DNA of 64,000 bases from Rhizophagus clarus (Eukaryota; Glomeromycota; Glomeromycetes; Glomerales; Glomeraceae), in NCBI GenBank assembly GCA_015698045.1, contig BLAL01000020.1, positions 62,001 through 126,000 on the forward strand, in the 5' to 3' direction. The notes beneath the pieces are model-generated. The model was not told the DNA's origin and did no database searches. It worked only from the letters and a program-made list of their open reading frames with translations. This document shows, piece by piece, positions 43,768 to 54,650 of this stretch; positions within the stretch are counted from its first letter, which is position 1; the number at the start of each line of letters is the position of its first letter. The position numbers were made by a program, and so were the translations under genes.

Positions 43768-44215
43768 TCATTTTATTTTATCCACAATTTTTTTCTTTTT
43801 AGCTTCTGATTTTTCTATCTGTCTGATCTGAGGCAAAGTTTTTGATTCCTATAAAACAACAAAAAGAATTAGACTCTTTCTATTTTATAAAATATTATAA
43901 AAAAAAATTTAGAATTAACACATTTTTGTTTTTCGTACACAAATTTTTTTTTGTCTCCTGATTCTTTTGATCCATCTGGTCCCTAGACGAGTTCTTTGAT
44001 TTTCTATGAAACAAAAAGAAATTATCTTCACAAGAATACAAGAATACAAAAAAAGGAACTAAGCATACTTCTGATCCGTTTGATTCCTATAAAACTAAAA
44101 AAAGAAATAGATTAAATACAGAAAATACAAAAAAGGAACTAAGCATACACCTCGTGCCTGCGAATTTTTCCGATCTCTTGATTCTTCCGATTTTTCAGAT
44201 TTGTAAGGTTTTTAT
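43768..44215 (-). CDS. Possible short-exon gene, Ser/Lys/Glu-rich
   Basis: On the minus strand, short open blocks alternate with near-identical intron-like pieces. The last block (43768-43848) reads ESKTLPQIRQIEKSEAKKKK and ends at TGA, preceded by a TTTTATAG acceptor. An earlier block (from 44003) reads KSKNSSRDQMDQKNQE. Another has ESNGSE between GTATGC donors and TTATAG acceptors. The first has SEKSEESRDRKNSQAR. The repeated donors GTATGCTTAG and acceptors 'gttttatag' look like real spliceosomal sites. No start codon was identified, and it lies divergently from the gene at 44353. This could be the 3' part of a gene, a duplicated-exon gene, or a chance pattern. Confidence 0.3.
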
Positions 44216-44352
44216 TACCTTATAAATAAAATTATATATAGCCTATATTCACATTTATGGATATTTATCAAGTGTCCTTTTTTTTGATTTTAAATTTAAA
44301 TCTTCAAAATTTTAAATATTTTTCACTAACTATTAATAAAAAATTTTCTTCG

Positions 44353-45458
44353 ATGTCATCGTCATTATCTGTTATCGGTCTTATAACAAAGTTAAAGACC
44401 TCTGCCCAAACAACATCTGGAGAGGCGATTTATAGAGAAAAAGTAACTGAAAACAATCTCTCTTTTTCTTTTAGACAGTTTATGAACGCTCGAAACGAAT
44501 ATAACGAAGTTTTATCAGAGGGGGATTTAGTGTTCTTTGCTGGAAAATTCACGGTAGATGAAGAAAAGTTACTTGTAAATATTATTCTTAAATGCTTCTA
44601 TGTAAATAATAGTTCTGTAAATTATTTCTAATTTTTTTTTTCATGTAAAAATAGCTTGTAGTTGAGATGGCATCAAAAATTACGCCAAATATTAATCAAG
44701 ATGGCATACCCATAAAGTGGGAACCATCGAAAATTCCTTCTACCAAGCCATTTGTGAATATTGTGACATCAGCTTATGAGCCGATAACCACGTTTAACGA
44801 TATGCGATTCGTTAAAACTCGTTCATTGATATATACACCTTTTCATAAAGAAGCACGATACATCAATTTTGAAATAGGGTATTCAAAGGAATCCAAATGG
44901 CTTGAATTTGTTAATGATAAGTGGACAAATTTTGCAAATTTCTTCGTATCTGGCTTCTTCGAAGCCGCTTACACCATTTACGAAAAAGGTTCACACATAA
45001 CATACGTCCAAATAGAAGCAAAAACTATTGATTATGATGCAAGATTTCGGCATTCAAGTTCATCTTCCGAAATTCAAACAACATCTCCATCATCTCCTTC
45101 AACCAATGTTTTCGCACAAAAAAGAAATAAACTTTCTTCTGGACGTTCGCCTCATACACCAAAATCTAGGAATGATTCAGTTACTATGCAAAATGAAACA
45201 ATTACCGATGTTAACATGATAGAAGATACGCGAGGAGGTGAAAGTGATTCAGACGATGATGATAAATCAACTATACCCCCTAAAAAAAAACGACTATCCG
45301 ATTTATGCAATAGTGACAGTGAACCTGATAAGTCCGGTGAACTTAATGAGCCCAATGAATCTATTAAAAAAAATCAGGTACATAGTGAAAAAGGGAGTCG
45401 CGGAGGACGTGGAGGACGTGGTGGACGTGGCGGACGAGGACATGAAAAGAAAAAATAA
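44353..45458 (+). CDS. OB-fold-like, RGG-box nucleic-acid-binding protein
   Basis: Two exons, 44353-44574 and 44655-45458, with an 80-bp phase-0 intron (GTAAAT donor, AAAATAG acceptor). The product is 341 aa. The first half (residues about 1-170) has the alternation of strands expected for one OB-fold-type domain (VLSEGDLVFFAGKFTVDEEKLL; HITYVQIEAKTIDYD). This is inferred from pattern only. The second half is disordered: Ser-rich, an acidic run (GGESDSDDDDKS), a nuclear-localisation-like PPKKKR, and at the end four GGRGGR units and KKK. This suggests a nuclear single-strand DNA or RNA binder. It lies 2.6 kb upstream of a Helitron RepHel gene in the same orientation. An ATG upstream at 44257 would add an unlikely hydrophobic leader. 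Confidence 0.7.
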
Positions 45459-46440
45459 AATAAAATTTATTTTTGTAAAATACTGTTTTTTCTGCACTGA
45501 AAAACTGTATTATTTTTTTTTTGATTTTTGCATTTTTGAACATAAATAAAACAAATTTTACAATATTTTCGTGAAAAAAAATGAAATCATAATGAGTCAT
45601 AAATGACGAGATATAATATTAATAATAATGACATAAAACGTAAATATATTAATAATATCGATAAATTTAGACAAAAAGTAATTTACTAATTTGTCACAAC
45701 ACTAATAAATCATATAAATGTAAGAATTTTAGATGAAACTAAAATTTTAAAACATGTTATTTCGCAATGTTTATTACTGTATATACATTTTATTTTTAAA
45801 AATATATAAAATTTATTTTAAATGAAATATTATACATTAACTAAAATAACATCCCTTATGTTCGTGATATTTTTTATAATTATAATTTATTGACACAACA
45901 CGTTCGTTAAAATGTATAATTTAAATAAATGATATAATTATGATATACTGCTAATCTGTATTACCAAGTTTGTGTAATAAAATATTTTACACAGATTGTT
46001 TTTTTAAACAAACAGTCATATATTTATTGATAAGTATATTTTACTCAAGAACTACAATTATTTTCTATATTTTCGATCAAAGCGTGTTGTACAACATTTG
46101 CTGTACTTAGTATAAAAGTCAAAGCAAGAATATGCATAAACCCCAATACCTTTGTAAATCAATGCACATTCTGCATGTTTTTCAAACATATGTAAGAAAG
46201 TCTGATTAGTAAACTATTAAGACATAAAGTGCTTTAGAAACAGCTGTAAAATAATACAATAACATTTGTAGTAATTGCTTCGATTTAGAAAACATAAACT
46301 TTGCATTGAAATGGACTTCAGTTTTTATTTATAAACTACAAGCATTAATCAATAAAGAACGTTATTAAAATTTTTACAATCCTGTGATTTACGTGTACTG
46401 TATATATAAAATTGAGTATCTATTATTAAATAATTTTGTC
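45459..46440. other. Intergenic, no gene seen
   Basis: AT-rich DNA after the OB-fold gene. No supported gene, RNA or element boundary. Confidence 0.35.
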
Positions 46441-46900
46441 TTACACTAGTCATTTAATTAAAAAAATTCTTTTTATTTTTAATCATTTAATCAAAAAAAA
46501 AATCTTTTTTTTTTTAATCATTTAATTAAAAATGATTTTTTTTTAATTGTTTAATTCAAAATTATTTTTTTAAATTGTTTTGTTTAAATATATATATATA
46601 TATATATATATTATTTATTATAATTAAAAAAAAAGATGAATAGATTCTAACGATCAAAATTAATTGTTAACCATTTAATAAAAAATTGATTTTAACATTT
46701 TTTAACCATTTTAATGAAAAAAAATTTTTTTTTTAAATCAGTTTAATAAAAAAAGTCAAATGAATAAACTTTTTAATTATATAATAAAAAAACTTTTTTT
46801 AAAAAATTAATTTAATAAAAAATATTACATGGCATTTTTAATAAAAAAATTACAAAAAAAAAAAAAAATATTCAAAAGCGGTAAAAAAATTTTTTGCTAT
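46440..46900. repeat. Degenerate AT-rich array with AT microsatellite
   Basis: Repeating 'tttttaatcatttaat' and 'ttaataaaaaa' blocks, with an (AT)12-13 run at about 46587-46612. The blocks resemble the reverse complement of those at 41930-42310. Confidence 0.5.
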
Positions 46901-47269
46901 AAACGATCAGCCGAATTTTATGACAATTATCTAAATAATTAATTTTTAGTTTTCTTTTTTAAAATTTTATTAATAAAATAATAAATTAAAAATCACACCA
47001 TTAATTGTTAAAATTAAAAATGATAAAAATCAAAAAAATGATACTTTTAAAATTAATTATAGACTATTACAATTCCAAAATATTCTGCGATACTTTGCAG
47101 AACTGCGAATATTTAAATTTACAGTAAAATTTAATCCATAAATCACAATTATTCTTATATTTGGCTCTTATTCATAGCTAGATCCAACTTGTTCAGAGTA
47201 CTAATTTTGACCCTTGAAAATCATTTTGACCATCGCAATTATAATTTATTTTGACTATCATAAATTATG

Positions 47270-47950
47270 ATTATTTGACTTGTATAACTCAAAGTTGAAA
47301 TTAATTTCAATCACTTTGACCATTTTAAAATTCAAAATTAGCCTAATTTTGGTTTCATATATATGTAACATCAAATGTAATATTATAAATTCAATATGAT
47401 TTACATTGACCAAAAATAATGACTTTGTTAAATTTTGATTTTCATTGACCGGAATAATAACTTTGTTAAAATTGACTCAGAATAATGACTTTATTAAATT
47501 TAACTTTGTAAAATGTATAATTTTATGATTTTAACTTTGTAAATAATTTTGACTGTGTAAATAATTTTGACTTTGTTGACTTTGTAAATAATTTTGACTA
47601 TGTAAATAATTTTGACTTTGTAAATAATTTTGACTTTGTTGACTTTGTAAATAATTTTGACTTTGTAAATTGTTGACTTTGTAAATAATTTTGACTTTGT
47701 AAATAATTTTGACTTTGTAAATAATTTTGACTTTGTAAATAATTTTGACTTTGTAAATAATTTTGTAAATAATTTTGACTTTGTTGACTTTGTAAATAAT
47801 TTTGACTTTGTAAATAATTTTGACTTTATCAATTTAATTAACAATTTTGATTTTATAAATGATTTTGACTTTGATAAATTTTGGCTTTATAATGATTTCA
47901 ACTTTTTTAAATTTGACTTTTTAATTGACTTTGTAAAAGATTTTAACTTT
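47270..47950. repeat. 18-bp minisatellite AATTTTGACTTTGTAAAT
   Basis: The core array at about 47500-47830 has roughly fifteen units of AATTTTGACTTTGTAAAT with some shortened units (TTGACTTTGT). More diverged units extend on both sides. Open frames across it are repeat artefacts. It lies directly upstream of the Helitron gene. Confidence 0.85.
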
Positions 47951-48038
47951 GAACATATTATTTATAAATAAGAAGTTTTCTGCTAAATTTTAGACAATAA
48001 AATTCTATAATATTTTAAAAATTATCTTATAAAAAATT

Positions 48039-51000
48039 ATGAATTCAAATATTAATCATTGGCGAGTTGAATTATCAGATGATGAATCTGAAACTTATTC
48101 AGATTATGAAGATTTTGATAATTCTCTATTTTCAAGCTTTGAAGTACGACAAAATGCTAATGCTGAACATTCTCGTATTCCAACCCAAGCTTCCTTTTCA
48201 TCTTCAAATATAACTTTTAGAGCATATTTTCCACCTTGGCAACCTTCTACAAAATTAAATAAATTAAAAACTCATTTTGATAAAAATGTTCTTACTCAAT
48301 ATCCATGTATTCCATGTAGTTATTGTTCTCGTTTACAATATCCAACAAAAGCAAAATGGGAATTATATAATGATACCATCAAATACCCTTTGGAGGAAGT
48401 TTATCAAAATAATTCACATATTAAATTAGTTTTTCATATTGATGATTCAAAACCTAAACGTATAGCTACTTGTTCTTCTTGTTATAATTCTAATAATCGT
48501 CTTAAAATACCAATTCCTAGTCCTGTTCCTAATGAAATTCAAAATGTACCTTTATATAATCGAATTTATCTTTCACCTATTCATCTTAGCTGTTCATTAG
48601 GTCGAACTCCTAATAGTAATGCTTATACAAATTATCGTCATTTAACTGGAACTTTTACTTATTCAAAAAATATTAATGCTCTTGCATTATATTCTGGTAC
48701 AATTGGTGCTATATTAAATAATAACTATTCAAATTCATGGTATCATCCTTCACTTGATAATGCAGCAATATGGTTACATAATCACAATCCTTATTTTAAG
48801 CCATATAAAAACTTAATTAATCGTGGTACATGGGATGGACCACCAGTTATTTTTCCAACTGCTTCACCTAGTGATTTTTCTTCAAATCAACAATCTGAAT
48901 TTAATATTAATTCTCGTCCTTCTGCAGTTGTATTACCTTCTTATGATTTTGATACAGAAATACATAATGAAGATTATTATTATTCTCGATTAATGGCAGG
49001 ATTTTTAACTGATTCTAATAATAAAGAATTACCAATACCATTTTATGATAAAAATATTGAACCACTTTTATTTCCTGACCTTTTTCCATATGGAAAAGGC
49101 TTTTATATAAATGATGAAAATTCAAGACGCAATATAGATAGTTTAGGTAATTATGCAAAATCTTTATTACTTTGTCCTGATCCTAGATGGCGCTTATCCT
49201 GGTATTGGCCTCATTATATTTATTTAACACTTGAAAAATTAAGAAATCATCAAAATAGAACTCGCATATTAAATCAACATGATGTTTCTTTATCAAATCA
49301 ATTAACAGCTGCAGATTTTATTACTAATAGTGTTTATACTGGACGTTCTATTATTGATGAAACAAAATCTACAACTATACCTTCTTATATAAGAACAGGA
49401 GATTCCTATTTTCGTCAAAAAGAACATCATATAAATACAATGGTTCAAGCATTTGATCTTCCACAAATTTTTTATACTATGACTATGGCTGAAAATCATT
49501 GGACTCATTTACACAAAATTTTATCAAAAACTGATAATAAGAATACTTTACCTTCTAATCGACCTCTTCATACTTATTTGCATTATCATCATCGTTTATC
49601 ATCAATGCATCAATATCTCTGGAAAAATCCAAATCTAACAAATTGGGGTAATTGGTTACATCATTTTGAGCGAGATGAATTTCAAAATCGTGGAGCAATT
49701 CATACACATGGTATTGCTTATTTATCTAAATCAATCTCAGAATTAATTGATTCTAATGTTATTAGAGCAGATATGCCTGATCCTAATTTAGAACCAGAAT
49801 TATATGATTTAGTTAAAAAGCATCAGATTCATACATGTGATTCACGTTGTGGAGGTCCTGCTTTACCTGGATTACAATGTAAAAAAGGATTTCCACAACC
49901 TTATTCAGACATTACATATGAAGATCCTAATTCTTTAAGATATATTTATCGTCGTACAAAAGAAGAAGATTTATATGTTGTTCCATATCATGCACCAACA
50001 TTATTTTTATGGAATGGTCATGTGAATTTTCAATATGTAACATCACGTCAATTTGCAAAATATATGACAAAATATGTTACAAAATCTGAACCTACAGAGT
50101 ATTTTGATATTCATGAAGCTGATGCATTTAGAAAACATGTTTTAGCAAGACGTCTTGGATCAATGGAATTAATGATTTTATTGCTTGGATATTCAATATG
50201 TCGATCATCAATTGCTGTTGAATTTCTTCCTTCTATTCCTTCTGAAGTAAGAAATAAATCAATTAAGCCACCATATTTATTACAACAAGAAGAACAATTA
50301 TCTCCATATTGGGATGATGCAATTGATAAATATTTTGATAGACCAACTGAAAATATATTTGATGATATAATATATCCAATATATCATCGCAATTATATTG
50401 TTCAAAAAAATAGGCCAGCTAATGGAATCTATTATATTGATAAAAAAAACCGTTTTGTAAAAAAAAGAAGAAAAGAAATTCTTGTACGTTTTCAGCATCT
50501 AACTATTCAACAATCTGAATCATTTTTTTATCAACAATTACTACTTAGATTACCTGCTCGAAGTGAAGCTAATTTAAAAAATTCTTATTTAACTTATAAA
50601 GCACATTTTGAAGCAAAATATCCAGCTGAATATTCATTAACCTTAAATCATATCCAAAATTCAATGCAATCCAATATTCAAAAATATACAAGAAGTTATC
50701 AAAATTTAATTAATAATTTAATAACTTCATTGCATATGGATTTGCAAGATATTATTGGAAATCAATTAATTAGTTTATTACGACAACCTAATCTTTCAAC
50801 AAAATTTTCATCAATGTTATTTTCTGATGACCAATATAAAATATTCAATATAATTACAAATAGTTGGGGAAAACGAGAATCTTTCAAACATCCTTACTTT
50901 TTTTTAACTGGATCAGCAGGTACTGGTAAATCTTTTATGATACAACAAATTGTAAATTTTTTACAAACAAAAAATATCAAATATTTATTAATGGCACCTA

Positions 51001-52133
51001 CTGGTGTTGCTGCTCAAAATGTTGGTGGACAAACTATACATTCAGCATTACATATTAGAAATACTCAGACTTATTTTGAAACATTATCCTATTATAATGA
51101 ACAACAAAAAAAAGTACTTAGTCAGATTAATGCTATTATAATTGAAGAAGTATCAATGGTATCATCAAAGCTTTTATCATTTATTAGTTTACTATTTGCA
51201 AAGATTCATAAAAACTCAGTGCCTTTTGGTGGAATTCCAGTTTTACTTACTGGAGATCTTGCACAACTTCCACCTGTTAATGGTAAGCAAGTTTTTTATG
51301 CACCTGAATGGCTTGAATTCTTTCCACTTTTTCTTACAACTTCACACCGACAACATAAAGACCAATCATTTTACAATATATTACAAGAAATCCGAATAGG
51401 AAATTTAAGTTTGCAAACAATAAACTTAATTAATGAAAAAGTATTATCATACCAAAATAATATATCAATTAATACTACTCATATTTGTGGATTTCGTGAT
51501 GAAGCCAATTCAATAAATAATTTGATTTTTGAATTTCTTCCAATTTTTGAAAATATTTCTTCTGGATCTTTAATATCAATAGCTACTGATTATGTTAATC
51601 ATATAGAATGTGAACCAAAAGAATATGACAAGCAATTTAGACATCATACAAATTTACCATCTGAATTAACAATAAAAGAAGGTGCAAGAGTAATGTTCTT
51701 AACTAACAAATTATTTAATGAAAAACTTTGCAATGGATCAATTGGTATAGTAACTAAATTAATAGATAATGATAATATAGAAGTAGCATTTCCTATAGAT
51801 TCTGGAATAAATCAAGTAATAGTAAAAAAAATTGCAACTTATTTTAATTTAAATGGAGCTCCAGCACAACGAATACAATTTCCACTCCAAAATGCATTTG
51901 CATTAACTGTGCATAAAACACAAGGTCTTACATTACCTCACACAACTGTATCTTTGGATGAACAAATGTTTGCCAATGGACAAGCTTATGTAGCTATGAG
52001 TCGTGCTACAGCTTGGGAAAATATAGAAATTCGATCTTTTAATCCATCTGCAATAAAAGTGGACAATGAAATGTTAGCAGAATTAAATAGATTGCAACAA
52101 AAATTTGATAGCATGCATTCACTATATAGTTAA
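48039..52133 (+). CDS. Helitron RepHel transposase-helicase
   Basis: An intronless 1364-aa protein. The N-terminal part has Cys pairs (CIPCSYCSR and CSSCY) typical of Helitron zinc-finger-like leaders. The Rep nuclease is complete: an HUH motif in RGAIHTHGIAYL (about residue 555) and the two-tyrosine motif FAKYMTKYVTK (about 675). The Pif1-like helicase follows: FLTGSAGTGKSFM (Walker A, about 955), APTGVAAQNVGGQTIHS, IIEEVSMVSS (Walker B with Glu in place of Asp), LTGDLAQLPPV, TTSHRQ and LTVHKTQGLTL, with AYVAMSRA at the end. It nicks, ligates and unwinds DNA for rolling-circle transposition. There are no stops or frameshifts, so the element may be young. The AT-rich codon use matches the host. 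Confidence 0.93.
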   Translation: MNSNINHWRVELSDDESETYSDYEDFDNSLFSSFEVRQNANAEHSRIPTQASFSSSNITFRAYFPPWQPSTKLNKLKTHFDKNVLTQYPCIPCSYCSRLQYPTKAKWELYNDTIKYPLEEVYQNNSHIKLVFHIDDSKPKRIATCSSCYNSNNRLKIPIPSPVPNEIQNVPLYNRIYLSPIHLSCSLGRTPNSNAYTNYRHLTGTFTYSKNINALALYSGTIGAILNNNYSNSWYHPSLDNAAIWLHNHNPYFKPYKNLINRGTWDGPPVIFPTASPSDFSSNQQSEFNINSRPSAVVLPSYDFDTEIHNEDYYYSRLMAGFLTDSNNKELPIPFYDKNIEPLLFPDLFPYGKGFYINDENSRRNIDSLGNYAKSLLLCPDPRWRLSWYWPHYIYLTLEKLRNHQNRTRILNQHDVSLSNQLTAADFITNSVYTGRSIIDETKSTTIPSYIRTGDSYFRQKEHHINTMVQAFDLPQIFYTMTMAENHWTHLHKILSKTDNKNTLPSNRPLHTYLHYHHRLSSMHQYLWKNPNLTNWGNWLHHFERDEFQNRGAIHTHGIAYLSKSISELIDSNVIRADMPDPNLEPELYDLVKKHQIHTCDSRCGGPALPGLQCKKGFPQPYSDITYEDPNSLRYIYRRTKEEDLYVVPYHAPTLFLWNGHVNFQYVTSRQFAKYMTKYVTKSEPTEYFDIHEADAFRKHVLARRLGSMELMILLLGYSICRSSIAVEFLPSIPSEVRNKSIKPPYLLQQEEQLSPYWDDAIDKYFDRPTENIFDDIIYPIYHRNYIVQKNRPANGIYYIDKKNRFVKKRRKEILVRFQHLTIQQSESFFYQQLLLRLPARSEANLKNSYLTYKAHFEAKYPAEYSLTLNHIQNSMQSNIQKYTRSYQNLINNLITSLHMDLQDIIGNQLISLLRQPNLSTKFSSMLFSDDQYKIFNIITNSWGKRESFKHPYFFLTGSAGTGKSFMIQQIVNFLQTKNIKYLLMAPTGVAAQNVGGQTIHSALHIRNTQTYFETLSYYNEQQKKVLSQINAIIIEEVSMVSSKLLSFISLLFAKIHKNSVPFGGIPVLLTGDLAQLPPVNGKQVFYAPEWLEFFPLFLTTSHRQHKDQSFYNILQEIRIGNLSLQTINLINEKVLSYQNNISINTTHICGFRDEANSINNLIFEFLPIFENISSGSLISIATDYVNHIECEPKEYDKQFRHHTNLPSELTIKEGARVMFLTNKLFNEKLCNGSIGIVTKLIDNDNIEVAFPIDSGINQVIVKKIATYFNLNGAPAQRIQFPLQNAFALTVHKTQGLTLPHTTVSLDEQMFANGQAYVAMSRATAWENIEIRSFNPSAIKVDNEMLAELNRLQQKFDSMHSLYS

Positions 52134-52965
52134 ATCTTAATACAGTTACTTTATCTATTTCAATAAGTCAGTAATTATAAGGAAAAATGATTATATTAAT
52201 AATTATAAAATATATATTATAACTAGTAATTTTAACAAATAATAAAATTGTTAATACATTTAAAGTTAAAGCTCACTAACTGTACTAAAGAGCCCTAGTT
52301 ATTATTTAAGATAAAAGATTTCGTTTCGACTTCGCAAAGCCTATTATGGCATAACAATATTTCAAAAAAAATTATTGCCATCAAAATTTTTAATCGAATA
52401 ATAAAGGTTGGTTATACTTTATTAAAAAAGTGTCAAGTGAGGAAATGACTTTCAGAAACAAAAGTACTTGAAGTTTGCAAAAATTCAGCAATATAATTAT
52501 TTAAATGTGCATATAACAAATAATTTTAAATGCTGAAATAAAATGAAAAATTTTCACTTTCCGATATGGTATAATAACTAAACTATAATTTTACTAAAAT
52601 TGTATATTCGAATTTATTGAGGTATTGGTAGTCAGATTTCCAATTCTTCCAATTCAATCCCATTAAAAATTATCGAAAGCTTCCAATGCCAATCGCTGCG
52701 TAAACGTCTTTTGTATTGTTCTTAGATTAAAGTTATAACACTAGAATTACGCCATGTTGCAGTTTTTTTTTTTGTAAGAAAAACTCAATGCCACTGTTAG
52801 AAAAGCTCAGCCATACTTCAATTTATTATTGTTTATTCATATTTACTATGGTAATAGGTTATATAATAAATTTCTTTTAATTATCTTAATACTTTATGAT
52901 AAAATTCTTTACTAAATTTTCAATTAACATTGAACTGTTGTTGCTCTGATTGTTACTTCTTTCGT
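52134..52965. other. Helitron 3' flank and downstream flank of copy K
   Basis: A CTAG followed by T at 52295-52298, with a weak GCTC/GAGC stem just before it, could be the Helitron 3' end. From about 52318 the sequence becomes similar to the 3' flank of copy J at 37795 ('ttcgacttcg', 'cataacaat', 'gactttcaga', 'cagcaatataatt'), so the foreign DNA must end before this point. Confidence 0.35.
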
Positions 52966-54295
52966 TTACCCGTTGTTCTGGGGACATTTCTTCATACAAC
53001 GTACAAATCTGGCGTCTAGATTGTTATTAATTTGATAACTAGCTCTTTCGTCCTGATTATGTCTTTGGTTCTGATCGTTGTCACCTTGATTAATAATTCT
53101 CATATTCCGTGGCTCTGAAAAATTCTCTCGTTCTAAATAGTCGTCATATTTATTACTAATTCTCATGTTTACTAAACGTTGCGGAAACATTGGATTGTTG
53201 TTATTTGGATTACTAGTTCTTGTGTTTACCCGTTGTTTTGAAGGTATCCCCTGTGTTTGAATGTCGTTATTTTGACCACTAGTTCTGATTATTTGTGATC
53301 CTGAATTGCTATTGATTTGATTACTAGTTCCTCTAATTATTTGTGGTTCTGACTGGTTACAATCGTGATCCAAAAAATATTTAATCAAATCTTCATACAT
53401 TTCTTCAGGAATAATCTTTTTGTACGAGTATACCTTATGTAAGAATTCTTTAGGAGTAAAATCAGTGAATTTTATAAAAGAAATACATTTTTGCAAAGTA
53501 TTGCTTAAAGCGTTAAAATCTTCATTTGAATAACTTGAAGGATCTGAAGAAAGTTCAGGATTTTGAGCAATACCCCATTTAAGTACATGATCCCAAATTT
53601 GAACCATACTCATATGAACATCATTATTTTCAATAATGGAGATCAAACATTTTTCTGAAATTGAAATGAAATCAGGTGAATTAAAAATTTTTTCTGGTTG
53701 TTTGGTTATTAATTCTGTACAAAATTTTTGAAGGTCTGAAAAAGAATCATTTTCAAAGCTCATTTGATATATTGAACTTAAATTTTGTTCTAACCAATTC
53801 TTTTTGTTTTTAATTAAAAAAGATTGTAAATAGGGAATTAATTCTTGAAGATTTAATTCATTTGAGCTGATCAAAATCTTAATTATATCTGAAGGATCAC
53901 ATTCTTTCAACAAAATTTTTCCTCCATAAATATACCTGAAAAAAAAAAAAAAAGAAAAAAATATTTTTATGAAAATTTAAGAATAAATTTATCTAAAGAT
54001 GATATAAATAATTTAATTTTTTTTTAAACCTTACTTACCCAAGAATTATTTGAAAAATTTCGGGTGAAATATTTGGTAATTTAATATGTACTAAATTACC
54101 GTCATTCTTCTTTTTATTTGTTGATAAAATTCTTCTCAAATAAGGAGAACGATAATTTAAAATAACCATATGAGCTCGGAATATCTTGACATATGGGTCA
54201 TTACCAACTTCAATTGTAATGTCATAATATTCATTGTCATCTAAAATTTCGAGTAAATTTTGTGACAATTTTGGTAAAAATTTATTTTCATTCAT
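52966..54295 (-). CDS. BTB-BACK protein with Asn/Arg-rich tail, copy K
   Basis: Exon 1 is 54039-54295 (257 nt) and exon 2 is 52966-53935, with a 103-bp phase-2 intron. The split codon is Gly. The product is 408 aa. It starts MNENKFLPKLSQN. The BTB keeps FRAHMVILNYRSPYLRRIL, which copy J has lost in part. BACK matches J almost residue for residue (HMSMVQIWDHVLKWGIAQNPELS). TLDc is absent. The tail begins like that of J (NQSEPQIIRGTS, SKQRVNTRTSNPN) but the 22-residue array is not expanded and has diverged (NMRISNKYDD, then NMRIINQGDN). It ends RCMKKCPQNNG. This is the less expanded form of the J-type protein. Confidence 0.9.
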
Positions 54296-54487
54296 TATAT
54301 TCGATATATTTGTTATATTCGTAACGAAAAAAAAATTTAACCCAAACTTGAAAGATTAGACCTTATATAGTAACACAAGTCCCTTTAATTGAAATGAATC
54401 GATTTCATATGATTATTGCGTAATAACTTCATCATCCCCTAATTTTTTGTGTAAAAAAAAAAAAAAATTCAACATTCAATTTTACTG
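54296..54487. other. Upstream flank of copy K
   Basis: Related to the region upstream of J. No CACGTG here; a CATATG lies at about 54407. Confidence 0.3.
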
Positions 54488-54650
54488 ATAATGGTGTAGT
54501 TAGCCGAAAAATAATCATCCGAAACGTGGTCCGGATCCGGCTTAGGCGTAAATCGTCGTGGAATTCCAGGGGATTTACTGCGATTAAACCGGGTCCGGAT
54601 GATCGGCAACCAGGAATGAGGCTCCGTTTTTCGGCTAACTACATCATTAT
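54488..54650. mobile_element. MITE-like element, family 3
   Basis: 163 bp, strikingly GC-richer than its surroundings, with about 24-bp terminal inverted repeats. The left end is ATAATGGTGTAGTTAGCCGA and the right end, reverse-complemented, is ATAATGATGTAGTTAGCCGA. The interior has GGTCCGGATCCGG and related CCGG-rich blocks. A 69-codon open frame over it (minus) is a by-product. It lies in the upstream flank of copy K and is not found at the corresponding place of copy J. Confidence 0.75.

Noticed and set aside
47500..47844. 114-codon minus-strand frame of KSKLFTKS-type repeats
   Set aside because: Pure translation of the 18-bp minisatellite; no start context and no conserved feature.
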